From Sphingomonas alba (GTDB lineage Bacteria > Pseudomonadota > Alphaproteobacteria > Sphingomonadales > Sphingomonadaceae), in assembly GCF_023516555.1 (NCBI RefSeq), contig NZ_JAMGBD010000002.1, positions 310,001 to 374,000 on the forward strand: a stretch of DNA of 64,000 nucleotides, given 5' to 3'. Shown one piece after another: positions 17,445-26,361 of this stretch (its first letter is position 1; each line of letters starts with the position of its first letter). The position numbers were made by a program, and so were the translations under genes. The notes under the pieces are model-generated. The model ran no database searches. It saw only the letters and a list, made by a program, of their open reading frames with translations, and was not told the DNA's origin.

Positions 17445-17870
17445 ATCCTCTGGCGCCGCGACTCGGAGCAACAACATTCGTTAAGCTTCCGAAACCACGA
17501 TGCGTTTGGCCTATTGGCCAGCCCAAATCCTGTGCCGAACCGGTGACTCCTGTCCAAAATCGGGACATGGACAAACCCACACGAGCGGGCGCTTTCAACG
17601 CATTTTTTCCTTTTTTTCTAAACCGTTATCGCGCCACGACGCGGACAATCATGGTTTACTTTGAATTAACTGGAATGGTTGACAAGCCGTTAACTAAAGA
17701 TAACCCCTAAGACAGCCGGGCGGCCTGGGGGGTCGAACGGGGGGTGCCTAAGTTCCTGTCAGCGTGTCGATTTTGGCACCCGCCTGTTTGAAACCGCCAC
17801 TTTTCTCAAAGTCGTCTCGGTGCGGGCACGCGCCTCTTTGGAGGCGTGCGAATTGAGAAGGGAAAAAGCT
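17445..17870 (+). promoter_or_regulatory. Non-coding leader region upstream of the Flp pilin
   Basis: 426 bases without a convincing gene. Most of it is AT-richer than its surroundings (17600-17710), as expected for a promoter, and a TTGACA hexamer is at 17679-17684. Its spacing to AT-rich candidates downstream is shorter than the usual 17 bases, so the promoter is not proven. An inverted repeat GGGTGCC/GGCACCC spans 17742-17781. A tight hairpin lies just before the pilin ribosome site. The layout fits a promoter plus a structured 5-prime leader. Confidence 0.4.
17829..17848 (+). promoter_or_regulatory. Leader hairpin before the pilin ribosome site
   Basis: CGCCTC-TTTG-GAGGCG, extended by one G-T and one C-G pair to an eight-base stem with a four-base loop. 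It ends 22 bases before the pilin ATG, immediately upstream of the GAAGGGA ribosome site. There is no T-run, so it is not a terminator. It could stabilise the pilin mRNA or control ribosome access. Confidence 0.5.
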
Positions 17871-18086
17871 ATGAAGAAATTTCTGAAAATGCTGATGGAC
17901 AAGTCCGGCGCCTCGGCGGCCGAATATGCCCTTATCCTGGCGATCATCGGTGCGGCCGTTGCCGTTGCCGCGGTCACCCTCGGCGGCGCCATCGGCAATG
18001 CCATGGACAAGGCCAGCAACTGCATCAACGGCGCCGACTCAACCTGCGTTGCGGGCGGCGGTGGCTCTGGTTCGGCCAGCAGCTAA
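17871..18086 (+). CDS. flp: Flp family type IVb pilin
   Basis: A 71-aa prepilin: a short basic leader (MKKFLKMLMDKSG) followed by ASAAEYALILAIIGAAVAVA. The prepilin peptidase should cut after Gly13, leaving the conserved Glu at mature position 5. The remainder is a hydrophobic spine plus a short tail with two Cys (NCINGADSTC) and a Gly/Ser-rich end. ATG at 17871 chosen for the pilin leader and its GAAGGGA ribosome site. It is followed directly by a strong terminator, so pilin transcripts are probably far more abundant than the assembly genes behind it. Confidence 0.93.
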   Translation: MKKFLKMLMDKSGASAAEYALILAIIGAAVAVAAVTLGGAIGNAMDKASNCINGADSTCVAGGGGSGSASS

Positions 18087-18092
18087 TCGCTG

Positions 18093-18125
18093 AAACCGGG
18101 CGGGAGGCGACTCCCGCCCGGTTTT
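18093..18125 (+). terminator. Strong intrinsic terminator after the pilin gene
   Basis: A perfect 14-base stem (arms 18093-18106 and 18111-18124, left arm AAACCGGGCGGGAG) with a GCGA loop, ending in TTTT. It lies seven bases after the pilin stop and upstream of cpaB. It would separate pilin expression from the rest of the tad operon, or let only a fraction of transcription read through. Confidence 0.85.
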
Positions 18126-18212
18126 ACTTCGGCCGTGCCTGTTAAAGGTGCGGCTTAACTAACTTTCGTAATTGCGTTATTATCCCGCGCAGAGCTGCTG
18201 GGGGGCGGACAC

Positions 18213-19136
18213 ATGAGACGTCAGTCGTTGATTGCTCTTCTGGTAGCGATCCTGCTTGGGGCTGTGGCCGTCTATTTGGCCAACGTCTTCCTTACCAACA
18301 ATGAAGAAAAGACGCAGAAAGCGCTCGCCGGGACGACGCCCGTGGCGGTCGCTTCCGCGCCTCTGGACTATGGTGTTCCGGTCACTGCGGAGAAGGTTAA
18401 GTTCGTCGAATATCCGAACGGAAGCCTTCCGGCCGGAGTCTTCACAAAGATCGATCAGGTCCTTCCGCCGGGCAAGCCCGCGCGGATCGCGCTTCGGCCC
18501 ATCGCGGTCAACGAACCCATCCTCGCCGGCAAGATCTCCGGCACGGGCCAGGTCGCCTCCATTGCGGCCACCTTGCCGCCGGGCATGCGCGCGGCCGCCG
18601 TTCGCATCAACGACGTGTCCGGCGTCGCCGGTTTCGTCCAGCCGAACGACAGCGTCGATGTCCTCGTTACCCGCTCCGTCAACGACCGCGATATCACCGA
18701 CGTCCTCCTGCAGGACGTGCGCGTCATTGCCATGGACCAGAATGCCAAGAACGCCGACGGGACAGCGAACATCGCGCGGACCGCGACGCTGCAGGTGAGC
18801 CCGCTCGACTCTCAGAAACTGGCGCTGGCGCAACAGGCCGGCAGCTTGAGCCTGGTGCTTCGCAAGCCGGGGGCGGAAGAGAATAATCCGGTCGTCGAGA
18901 CGGTCAGCCTCGAGGACCTTCGCTACAATCTCTACGGCGGCGCGCGTTACGCGCAGGCGAACCCGTCAGGGGCGCCGATCGCCCGATCGCAAGTGACGGT
19001 GGCCGCCGCGCCGGTGGCACCGCGGCCCGTTCGCCGTGCGCCCGCTCCGGCCAAGCGCAAGCCGGCCGGTACCAGCATCGAGATCGTCAGGGGGACGGTC
19101 GGTACGGACTACAAGGTGGGGGAAAATGGCAAGTAA
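18213..19136 (+). CDS. cpaB: Flp pilus assembly protein CpaB/RcpC
   Basis: A 307-aa protein with an N-terminal membrane anchor (LIALLVAILLGAVAVYLA), an SAF domain (VAVASAPLDYGVPVTAEKV, a typical SAF start) and an RcpC domain (MRAAAVRINDVSGVAGFVQPND, VDVLVTRSV). It ends in a Pro/Ala-rich, basic tail. CpaB works in the periplasm with the secretin. A GGGGGCGG ribosome site precedes the ATG. Its stop overlaps the cpaC start region by 11 bases. Confidence 0.92.
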   Translation: MRRQSLIALLVAILLGAVAVYLANVFLTNNEEKTQKALAGTTPVAVASAPLDYGVPVTAEKVKFVEYPNGSLPAGVFTKIDQVLPPGKPARIALRPIAVNEPILAGKISGTGQVASIAATLPPGMRAAAVRINDVSGVAGFVQPNDSVDVLVTRSVNDRDITDVLLQDVRVIAMDQNAKNADGTANIARTATLQVSPLDSQKLALAQQAGSLSLVLRKPGAEENNPVVETVSLEDLRYNLYGGARYAQANPSGAPIARSQVTVAAAPVAPRPVRRAPAPAKRKPAGTSIEIVRGTVGTDYKVGENGK

Positions 19137-20679
19137 CCTTGTGAGGGGCGGCCGGACCGCCGGAATGAAACGGCGGCCGCGCGCAATCGCGATGATTGCC
19201 GCGGCTTTTTTGACTGGAGCGATCGTCGCCACGCCGGCGGAAGCCCAGATCAGCGTCGCTGATGGAATTCACGCCGGCGAAGTCGCAGTGCCCGTCAACA
19301 AGAGCCAGGTGATCCGGTCGGACCGCGCTTTCACAAAGGCGATGGTCGGCAATCCCGAAGTCGCCGACATCCTGCCCTTGTCGAGCACCTCGCTCTACGT
19401 GCTGGGTAAGAAGGCCGGAACGACGAGCCTTTCGCTTTACGGGCCGGGCAACCGCCTGGTCGCCGTGGTCGATGTCGTCGTGGGCCCGGACGTCATCTCG
19501 CTGAAGCGCCAGCTGGCGGGATCAATCGGCGAGAATGTCGGCGCTCGGATTTCGAACGACAGCGTTGTCCTCGAAGGCATCGTCTCCAGCGCCGTCGCCG
19601 CCGATCGTGCCGTGCAGCTCGCCGAGACCTACGCCCCAGGCAAGGTCGTCAACCTACTGTCGGTCGGGTCCTCGCAACAGGTGATGCTCGAAGTCCGCTT
19701 CTCCGAAGTGAAGCGCTCGGCGCTCAAGGATATCGGCTTCGGCTTCTTCGTCCGCAACGACAGCGGGACGCTGCAGGGCGTGTCAGCCGGCGGCGCCGGC
19801 CTTGGGCCGATCGCCGATCCCGATACCGGCGAAGTGTTGCGAAACCAGCTGACAGCCGGGGCGATCATCGACAGTTTCGGCATCATCACCAAGAGCTTCG
19901 GCGCCTTCGGCCTGAACTTCGACGCGGCATTGAACGCCCTCGAAAAGAAGGGCGCGATCACGACCCTCGCCGAGCCGACGCTGGTTGCGTTGTCGGGCGA
20001 GACAGCCAATTTCCTTGCGGGCGGCGAATTCCCCGTGCCGGTGCTGCAGAATGCGGGGACCAGCGGCGCGACTGGAATTACCATCGAATGGAAGCCCTTC
20101 GGGGTTGGTCTGGCATTCACTCCGACTGTCCTTGCAGACGGTGTCATCAACATGGTGGTCGAGCCGGAGGTGAGCTCCATCGACCAATCGGCATCGATCG
20201 TCGTCAACAATTTGCGCATTCCGGGCCTACAGACCCGTCGTGCGAAGACGACCGTCGAATTGCATGATGGCGAGAGCTTTGCGCTTGCCGGCCTGCTGCG
20301 CACCGATTTTCAGGACACGGTACGGCAATTCCCGATCCTCGGCTCGATCCCGATTATTGGCATGCTGTTCAAGTCCACGAACTTCCAGCGTGACGAGACA
20401 GAGCTCGTGATCACGGTCACTCCGCGTCTCGTAAGGCCCGTGCCAGCCTACGCGCTCAAGGTGCCGACCGACCGCGCCTCCGCGCCCAACGAGCTCGACC
20501 TGTTCGGCGCGAGCCGGACCGATACCGGTGTCCCGGCCGGCCCCGGAGCGACGGGCGTGCCGCCGGCGGATGTGCAAGTCCGAGTTATGCCGCCCCCGCC
20601 ACCGGCGCCGAAACAGCCTGGCGGAATGGCCGCGGCCAAACCGACCGGCTTCCAGAAGGAGTATGGCCATGTCCTTTAG
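19126..20679 (+). CDS. cpaC: Flp pilus outer-membrane secretin CpaC/RcpA
   Basis: About 517 aa. Signal peptide (IAMIAAAFLTGAIVATPAEA), a T2SS/T3SS pilus N-terminal domain (VPVNKSQVIRSDRAFTKAMVGNPEVADI), a BON-like section, and a secretin domain with VLEGIVSS, EVRFSEVKRSALKDIGFGF and the C-terminal ELVITVTPRLVRPV signature. It forms the outer-membrane pore for the pilus. ATG at 19126 with GGGGGAAA upstream; a second ATG at 19165 (MKRRPR) gives a shorter leader. A Pro-rich tail follows the secretin domain. The end overlaps the lipoprotein gene. Confidence 0.93.
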   Translation: MASNLVRGGRTAGMKRRPRAIAMIAAAFLTGAIVATPAEAQISVADGIHAGEVAVPVNKSQVIRSDRAFTKAMVGNPEVADILPLSSTSLYVLGKKAGTTSLSLYGPGNRLVAVVDVVVGPDVISLKRQLAGSIGENVGARISNDSVVLEGIVSSAVAADRAVQLAETYAPGKVVNLLSVGSSQQVMLEVRFSEVKRSALKDIGFGFFVRNDSGTLQGVSAGGAGLGPIADPDTGEVLRNQLTAGAIIDSFGIITKSFGAFGLNFDAALNALEKKGAITTLAEPTLVALSGETANFLAGGEFPVPVLQNAGTSGATGITIEWKPFGVGLAFTPTVLADGVINMVVEPEVSSIDQSASIVVNNLRIPGLQTRRAKTTVELHDGESFALAGLLRTDFQDTVRQFPILGSIPIIGMLFKSTNFQRDETELVITVTPRLVRPVPAYALKVPTDRASAPNELDLFGASRTDTGVPAGPGATGVPPADVQVRVMPPPPPAPKQPGGMAAAKPTGFQKEYGHVL

Positions 20680-20977
20680 GCTGATCATCGCCGTAGCAGG
20701 CGTGGCCCTCCTGTCGGCTTGCCAGACCGAGCCCTTGCCGCAGGCGGGTTCGATGGACGCCGCATTCGGCGAGGTCACGAAATACAATGCCGCGGTCCAG
20801 ATCATCAATCCGGACCCCGTCTATACGGCGCAGGACGCGCAGCCCGGCGACAATGGCGAGAAGATGGCGGGCGCGGTGAAACGCTATCGCACTGACGCCG
20901 TGAAGCCGATCGAGCCGGTTAGCTCGACGAGCAAGAGCGGCGGCGGCAGCGGTGGAAGTGGCAGCGGGCCGAAGTAG
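20669..20977 (+). CDS. Small CpaD-like pilus lipoprotein
   Basis: A 102-aa predicted lipoprotein: leader FRLIIAVAGVALLSAC with a lipobox Cys, and a mature part (YNAAVQIINPDPVYTAQDAQP) resembling the C-terminal portion of CpaD pilus proteins. It ends in a Gly/Ser-rich tail. The ATG at 20669 is preferred over one six bases upstream because only it sits at a normal distance from AAGGAG. The classic CpaD is twice this length, so this is a short variant. It overlaps cpaC and sits directly before tadG. Confidence 0.7.
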   Translation: MSFRLIIAVAGVALLSACQTEPLPQAGSMDAAFGEVTKYNAAVQIINPDPVYTAQDAQPGDNGEKMAGAVKRYRTDAVKPIEPVSSTSKSGGGSGGSGSGPK

Positions 20978-20983
20978 GATGTT

Positions 20984-22567
20984 ATGTGGGCGGGCGCTAA
21001 ACGACTGATCAAGGCGAATTACGGCGCGGTCGCGCCGACCGTCGCTCTGTCACTGTTCGCCCTCATCGGCGCCGGCGGCATCGCCTTCGACTATGCCCAT
21101 CTGGCCGCCATGGATACCGAGCTCCAACAGGCGGCGGACCAGGCCGCCTTGGCCGCAGCGACGCAGCTCGATAGGTCGACGGGAGCGCGGGCGCGGGCGG
21201 CGGCGGTAATCCAGACGCCCGGCACAAACCGGCTAGCTGCGAACATCACTAAATTTGCCAATGACGACAGCGACAGCGGGACGTCTGTCGAGATTGCCAG
21301 TGTCACGTTCTGTAAAACGTTCGATGACGGTGTCGCCAACACGGCGACTGCCTGCACAGCGCCGAAGGACGATACCGACAGTGTTTTTGTCGTTGTGACG
21401 ACGGAGCTTCGAACCGCGAATTATGCGTTGACGCCAGTGGTTGCTGCCTTTTCGGGGACCATTTCTGCGACGGCCGTGGCGGGAGTCCAATCATCGGTCT
21501 GCAACATCGCGCCGATCTTCGTTTGCACCGACAACATGGATTTCCCGACGGACGCGGACATCGGCAAGGGTCTCCTGATGAAGACCGGGTCGGGCAATAG
21601 CTGGGTTCCCGGGAATTACGGCCTTCTAGATTTCTCCGCCAACGGCGGCGGCGGGGGTAATACGGGCGTCATCGACGCGTTGTTGGGACACGGACTAAAT
21701 GGCTGCCTGGCGAACGACGCAGTCACGACCGAGCCAGGTAACAAAAACGTTACTGACGCGATCAACACGCGAATGGACGTTTACGCCGGAAGCCCGGCAA
21801 CGAAGAATCCTTCGATTTGCGTGGCAAATAGTGACGGCACGGGCTGCCCAGCAGCCAATACCGGGAAAGATATGGTCATCACGCTAACGGCGACGGCCAA
21901 TAATTCGACATCCTCAACACCTCCTGCGGCAAAAACGTGCCCCACAGATCCGAAGACAGTAACTCCCGCCGTTGCCTTCCAGGAATCGAAGAGCCCCATC
22001 AAAGGCTTCAACCGCGACAACTGCCACTACAGCGGGACATGCGGAAACTTCGGCAACGGGGTTTGGGATTATTCGGGATATATGGCCGCGAACCACCCCG
22101 GCGTTGACACGAGTTCGGTGCCGCATGCCGGTACGACGCCAACGCGCTATGAGGTATACAAATGGGAGCTAGGTGACAGCACCCGAACCGACCCCAAGTC
22201 GTTCGTGACAACGGTATCAACCCAGCGGAACAATGGGCGCTGGGACCATACTGTCACCACGCAGTGCACTTACAACAGGCCGGTGTTTGGAACGTCCAAT
22301 TACACGGCGCAAAAGGACCGTCGCTTGTTACCGGTAGTCGCGGCCAATTGCGACCTACTTAACGGCAAGGGCAGCATTGGAGCGGATTTCAAGATCGTCC
22401 GCGTCTTTGACGTCTTTGTGACCGAGCCATCGCTCAATCGAACCAGCTATCCCGGACCTAGTGACGAGAAGGAAATTTACGGCGAGGTAGTCGGTCCGGC
22501 AAAGACCTTTGCGGGCACGAGTGGCTTCCAATATTATGCCCGCAGCAAACCGTACCTGGTGCGGTGA
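20984..22567 (+). CDS. tadG: TadG-like Flp pilus-associated protein
   Basis: A 527-aa protein with the N-terminal Tad helix (GAVAPTVALSLFALIGAGGIAFDYAHLAAM), a pseudopilin-like membrane segment, followed by QQAADQAALAAATQ and a large extracytoplasmic domain rich in Cys, Thr and Asn. TadG proteins are thought to link the pilus machine to the envelope. The ATG at 20984 is seven bases after the lipoprotein stop. The large domain looks variable and has codon use less biased than the N-terminus. The end is coupled to tadE by TGATG. Confidence 0.88.
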   Translation: MWAGAKRLIKANYGAVAPTVALSLFALIGAGGIAFDYAHLAAMDTELQQAADQAALAAATQLDRSTGARARAAAVIQTPGTNRLAANITKFANDDSDSGTSVEIASVTFCKTFDDGVANTATACTAPKDDTDSVFVVVTTELRTANYALTPVVAAFSGTISATAVAGVQSSVCNIAPIFVCTDNMDFPTDADIGKGLLMKTGSGNSWVPGNYGLLDFSANGGGGGNTGVIDALLGHGLNGCLANDAVTTEPGNKNVTDAINTRMDVYAGSPATKNPSICVANSDGTGCPAANTGKDMVITLTATANNSTSSTPPAAKTCPTDPKTVTPAVAFQESKSPIKGFNRDNCHYSGTCGNFGNGVWDYSGYMAANHPGVDTSSVPHAGTTPTRYEVYKWELGDSTRTDPKSFVTTVSTQRNNGRWDHTVTTQCTYNRPVFGTSNYTAQKDRRLLPVVAANCDLLNGKGSIGADFKIVRVFDVFVTEPSLNRTSYPGPSDEKEIYGEVVGPAKTFAGTSGFQYYARSKPYLVR

Positions 22568-23118
22568 TGCTGAAGCTGGCGCGCCTCTTTCACAATCGCA
22601 ACGCCGCTGCCGCGGCGGAAATGGCGCTAGTGACACCCTTGCTTCTGGGGTTGATGTTCGGCTCGGCCGAGCTGGGTAATTTCTTTGCCGACCAGCATGC
22701 GTTGGAAAAGCAGGTCAGGGACGGCGCTCGATATGCGTCGCGGCTTGAGTTCAACACGACTTACGCGTGCCCGGATTCGGTGTTCCAAGATGCCGACTGG
22801 AGAACCAAGACTATCAACGTCACTAAGAACGGTGCGGTTTCAGGAGCCGGCAATCCGCGCTGGACCACCTATTGGGACAGGTCGTGCACCGGAGGTTCGC
22901 AAACCGTGACGGCCAGCATCCGTTGCGTCAACAAAAGCGCAGTCGCGACCACAACGAATGGCCCAACTGGCCTCTACAGCAGCCTGGCTGGGACCACGAT
23001 CCCGGTGGTCAAGGTTTCCGGCGCTGTTGAGTATCGGTCGGTGTTGGGAAGGCTAGGCCTCGATTTGACGAATGTGTGCCTGCGTGCCGACTCCGAAGCT
23101 GCGGTGCAGGGCTTATGA
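22567..23118 (+). CDS. TadE-like minor pilin
   Basis: A 183-aa pseudopilin. N-terminal AAAAAEMALVTPLLLGLMFGSAELGNFF is the TadE-type class III leader/helix with the conserved Glu. The processing site should lie just before AAEMAL. The rest carries several Cys (TYACPD, RSCTGG, SIRCVN, NVCLRA). The ATG at 22567 overlaps the tadG stop, and its own stop overlaps the next gene (ATGA). Function: minor pilin or assembly factor for the Flp pilus. Confidence 0.87.
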   Translation: MLKLARLFHNRNAAAAAEMALVTPLLLGLMFGSAELGNFFADQHALEKQVRDGARYASRLEFNTTYACPDSVFQDADWRTKTINVTKNGAVSGAGNPRWTTYWDRSCTGGSQTVTASIRCVNKSAVATTTNGPTGLYSSLAGTTIPVVKVSGAVEYRSVLGRLGLDLTNVCLRADSEAAVQGL

Positions 23119-23759
23119 AGCGGGCGCTGCGGCCTCTGATGCGATCAGATTCGGCGGCAACCGCTGCCGAATTTGCGATGGTGTTGCCTGTTCTCCTGAT
23201 CCTTCTGTTCGGGATCATCGATACGGGCCGCTTCCTTTACGAGTATAACGAAGCCGAGAAGGCGACCCAGGTTGGTGCTCGCGTCGCAATTGTGACAAAT
23301 GTGCTGTCACCTGAACTGCGGGACGAGAATTACGTCGGCCAGACAGTCGGGGGAAAGGTAATCGGACCCGGCGATCGCATCCCTGCCGGTGCGCTCGGGA
23401 CAGTGTTGTGCACATCGGCAAGTTGCACCTGCGCGGCGGGTCCCTGTCCGTCCGGGGTCGGGACAGTCGATACTGCGACCTTTAACGACATCCTGGTTGC
23501 GCGCATGCAACAAATTTACCCGGCAATTCAGCCGGATAACGTGCAGGTACGATATTCCGGATCTGGATTGGGGATCGCTGCGGATCCCGTTGGCGGCAGC
23601 GGAGGCGCGGAGCAGATGCAGATTTCGCCCCTGATCACCGTGACCCTGACAGGTGTCGATTTTCATCCGATCACATCGCTGATGTTTGCGACCATCGGCA
23701 TGCCCAGTTTTTCCACGACGCTGACCGCCGAAGACGCGTCCGGATCATATTCAAATTAG
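23115..23759 (+). CDS. Second TadE/TadF-like minor pilin
   Basis: A 214-aa pseudopilin with TAAEFAMVLPVLLILLFGIIDTGRFLYEYNEAEKATQVGAR: conserved Glu, hydrophobic helix and GR-x-Y pattern as in TadE/TadF. The ATG at 23115 is coupled to the preceding gene by ATGA. It has an extracytoplasmic domain with a Cys-rich loop (VLCTSASCTCAAGPC). Two tandem minor pilins (TadE and TadF) are usual in tad loci, so this is probably the TadF counterpart. Confidence 0.85.
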   Translation: MKRALRPLMRSDSAATAAEFAMVLPVLLILLFGIIDTGRFLYEYNEAEKATQVGARVAIVTNVLSPELRDENYVGQTVGGKVIGPGDRIPAGALGTVLCTSASCTCAAGPCPSGVGTVDTATFNDILVARMQQIYPAIQPDNVQVRYSGSGLGIAADPVGGSGGAEQMQISPLITVTLTGVDFHPITSLMFATIGMPSFSTTLTAEDASGSYSN

Positions 23760-23769
23760 GAACGGAAAG

Positions 23770-24972
23770 GTGAGCGTAATCAATCCCAACGAGACCGCGA
23801 AGAGCTGGCGAGCACACCAGCGGCAGGCCAATGTCGCTCTCTACCTGACCGGGGCGGAGGGGGACACGGGAGCGCTTGCCAGCACGCGCGTGGCCGGCTT
23901 CCCGCTGTCGCTCAACCTGGTCGGCAACGCGGACTGGATCAATCCTGAGGAGGTTTCCGCGGCAGCGGTGGCGATCGTTCAGGTCGACCGAGATAACCCA
24001 GCCTCGGTCAAGCGCTTCGCCAAGCTAGCGGCTGCGACCAAGACCCCGGTGATCGCCGCCGCCTATGAGCCGCCGCTGGCTTTCGTGCGCTCGCTTATCC
24101 GTTCGGGCGCGCGCGATGTCGTGCCGCTGCCGCTTGATATGACCGATCTCGAGAGCTCGCTGGCGCCGATCGCGGAAAGCCTTGCTCGCCGCGAGGAACA
24201 GGAAGCAGGTAAGCACGCCAAGGTCGTCAGCGTCATCAAGAGCCTTGGCGGTGTCGGCACGACCAGCCTGCTCTGCCAGCTCGGCATCCGTTTCGCGCAG
24301 AAGGAAGCGGCGGCTGGCCGCGAGTGCTGCCTGATCGACCTGGACGTCCAGTTCGGCGATGCCGCCTTCCAGCTCGGCCTGCAGCCGAAGCTAACGCTGT
24401 CCGACCTCATCGAGGCCGGGGCGCGCCTTGACGGCGACCTGCTGCGCTCCGCGGTAACCGAGCATTCGAGCGGCCTCAAGGTCGTTGCCGCTCCCAAGGA
24501 CATGCTGCCACTGGAATCGCTGACCAGCGACCAACTGCTCGACATCGTCGAACTGGCGGCCCGCGAGTTCGGGACGGTGCTGCTGGATTTGCCGACCAAC
24601 TGGACGAACTGGTCTCTATCACTGCTGGCACGGTCCGACCTGACCCTGCTGGTGACGCAATTGTCGATCCCGAGCCTCAACCGGGCCAAGCGGCAGCTGG
24701 AGCTGATGCGGTCGCAGGAATTGAATGGCCTGGACATTCGCATCATCGTCAACAGGCTGGAAAGCCGCTTCACCCGGACCATCCGGCTTTCGGACGTCGA
24801 GGGGAGTCTTGGCCGCGATGTCGCCTACACGATTGCCAATGACCACGCGACGATGCGGGCAGCCATCGACCGTGGAGTGCCTATCGACGAGGTCAGGCGT
24901 AAGAGCGCGATCGGCAAGGACCTCGATACGCTGGACGCCGGCATTGCCGCCGCCTTGGGCCTGGAGCGCTGA
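23770..24972 (+). CDS. cpaE: Pilus assembly ATPase-like protein CpaE/TadZ
   Basis: A 400-aa protein: an N-terminal receiver-like region followed by a MinD/ParA-type ATPase domain from about residue 150. The deviant Walker A reads SLGGVGTTSL around residues 158-167; the expected GKT Lys is replaced, a recurrent trait in TadZ proteins. LIDLDVQFGD and TVLLDLP follow as switch/Walker B regions. TadZ localises the pilus machine at a pole. GTG start at 23770, ten bases after the preceding stop. Confidence 0.88.
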   Translation: MSVINPNETAKSWRAHQRQANVALYLTGAEGDTGALASTRVAGFPLSLNLVGNADWINPEEVSAAAVAIVQVDRDNPASVKRFAKLAAATKTPVIAAAYEPPLAFVRSLIRSGARDVVPLPLDMTDLESSLAPIAESLARREEQEAGKHAKVVSVIKSLGGVGTTSLLCQLGIRFAQKEAAAGRECCLIDLDVQFGDAAFQLGLQPKLTLSDLIEAGARLDGDLLRSAVTEHSSGLKVVAAPKDMLPLESLTSDQLLDIVELAAREFGTVLLDLPTNWTNWSLSLLARSDLTLLVTQLSIPSLNRAKRQLELMRSQELNGLDIRIIVNRLESRFTRTIRLSDVEGSLGRDVAYTIANDHATMRAAIDRGVPIDEVRRKSAIGKDLDTLDAGIAAALGLER

Positions 24973-24975
24973 GCC

Positions 24976-26361
24976 ATGTGGAATGTCCGAAAGTCCCGAA
25001 CCGGCAGGCAGTCACCCGAAGCTGAGGGACACGATGCCGATTCCCGCTTATACGCAATCGGCGAAGCGGGCGCATTCGACCGGCGCGATACCAACACCGA
25101 TTTGAAGGTCGAGCTGCACCAGCGGCTGATCGATCTCATCAACCTGTCCGCGCTCGACCAGATGTCGCGCGAGCAGATCCAGGCCGAGGTCGGCGACATC
25201 GTCGTCGAGGAACTGGGCAAGCAGAACCACGCGCTGAATCAAGCGGAGCGCAAGCAGCTGGTCGAGGATGTGCTCGACGAACTGCTTGGCCTGGGTCCGA
25301 TCGAGCCACTGCTCAAGGACCCGACGATCACCGACATCCTGGTGAATGGCGCCGAGCGGGTCTTTGTCGAGCGCTACGGCGTCCTCGAACCGACGCCGGT
25401 ACGATTCAAGGACGAGAAGCACCTACTGCGCATCATCCAGAAGATCGTCTCGGCGGTTGGGCGCCGGATCGATGAATCCTCGCCGATGGTCGACGCGCGA
25501 CTTGCCGACGGCAGCCGCGTCAACGCCATCGTGCCACCGCTGGCCATCGACGGCTCGACCCTGTCCATCCGCAAATTCGCGCGCGTGCCGATCAGCATGG
25601 CACGGCTAGTCGAGATCGGCAGCATCCCGCCACCCGTCGCGCAGGTTCTGGAGGCAGTTGTCGCATCGCGCCGCAACGTGCTCATTTCCGGCGGCACCGG
25701 GTCCGGCAAAACCACTCTGCTGAACGCAATGTCGGCCTATATCGACAATCGCGAGCGCATCGTGACGATCGAGGATTCCGCTGAGCTCCAGCTGCAGCAG
25801 AACCATGTCGTACGGTTGGAAACGCGGCCGCCCAATATCGAGGGCAAGGGCGAGATCGCTCAGCGCGACCTGGTCAAGAACGCGCTGCGCATGCGCCCCG
25901 ACCGCATCATCGTCGGCGAGGTGCGTAGCGGCGAGGCCTTCGATATGCTCCAGGCTATGAACACCGGCCACGACGGGTCGATGACAACCGTGCATGCCAA
26001 CACGGCGCGCGACGCCCTGGCGCGTGTCGAGCAGATGGTCGGCATGGCCGGCTTGGACATGCCGGCGCGCTCCATCCGCGCGCAGATTGCATCCGCCATT
26101 CACGTTGTCATCCAGGTAGCGCGCCTGGCCGACGGCCGCCGCAAGCTGATCAGCGTTTCCGAGCTGACTGGCATGGAAGGCGATGTCATCACCATGCAGG
26201 AAATCTTCCATTTCCGGCAGACGGGCATGAACTCCGAGGGGCAGGTCCAGGGCCGCTTCGAGGCGACCGGCATTCGGCCCCGCTTCCTGGACAACATTTC
26301 GGCACACGGCATGACGCTTCCACCCGAGCTGTTCCGCCCTGACATGAAGTTCGAGGCATGA
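24976..26361 (+). CDS. cpaF: Type II/IV secretion ATPase CpaF/TadA
   Basis: A 461-aa hexameric ATPase that powers Flp pilus assembly. Walker [11 protein letters not shown] near residue 239, Asp box [11 protein letters not shown], Walker [17 protein letters not shown], and His box [13 protein letters not shown], all intact. The N-terminal all-alpha CpaF domain has [25 protein letters not shown] at 24976 just after cpaE. The stop overlaps tadB by four bases. Confidence 0.95.
   Translation: MWNVRKSRTGRQSPEAEGHDADSRLYAIGEAGAFDRRDTNTDLKVELHQRLIDLINLSALDQMSREQIQAEVGDIVVEELGKQNHALNQAERKQLVEDVLDELLGLGPIEPLLKDPTITDILVNGAERVFVERYGVLEPTPVRFKDEKHLLRIIQKIVSAVGRRIDESSPMVDARLADGSRVNAIVPPLAIDGSTLSIRKFARVPISMARLVEIGSIPPPVAQVLEAVVASRRNVLISGGTGSGKTTLLNAMSAYIDNRERIVTIEDSAELQLQQNHVVRLETRPPNIEGKGEIAQRDLVKNALRMRPDRIIVGEVRSGEAFDMLQAMNTGHDGSMTTVHANTARDALARVEQMVGMAGLDMPARSIRAQIASAIHVVIQVARLADGRRKLISVSELTGMEGDVITMQEIFHFRQTGMNSEGQVQGRFEATGIRPRFLDNISAHGMTLPPELFRPDMKFEA

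Noticed and set aside
17679..17704. TTGACA followed by AT-rich sequence as a definite promoter for the pilin
   Set aside because: The spacing to the best -10 candidate is about 14 bases instead of 17; kept only as a hint in the leader entry.
23076..23114. Upstream extension of the second TadE-like gene
   Set aside because: It lies inside the previous gene; the ATGA overlap at 23115 and the pilin-type leader fix the start.
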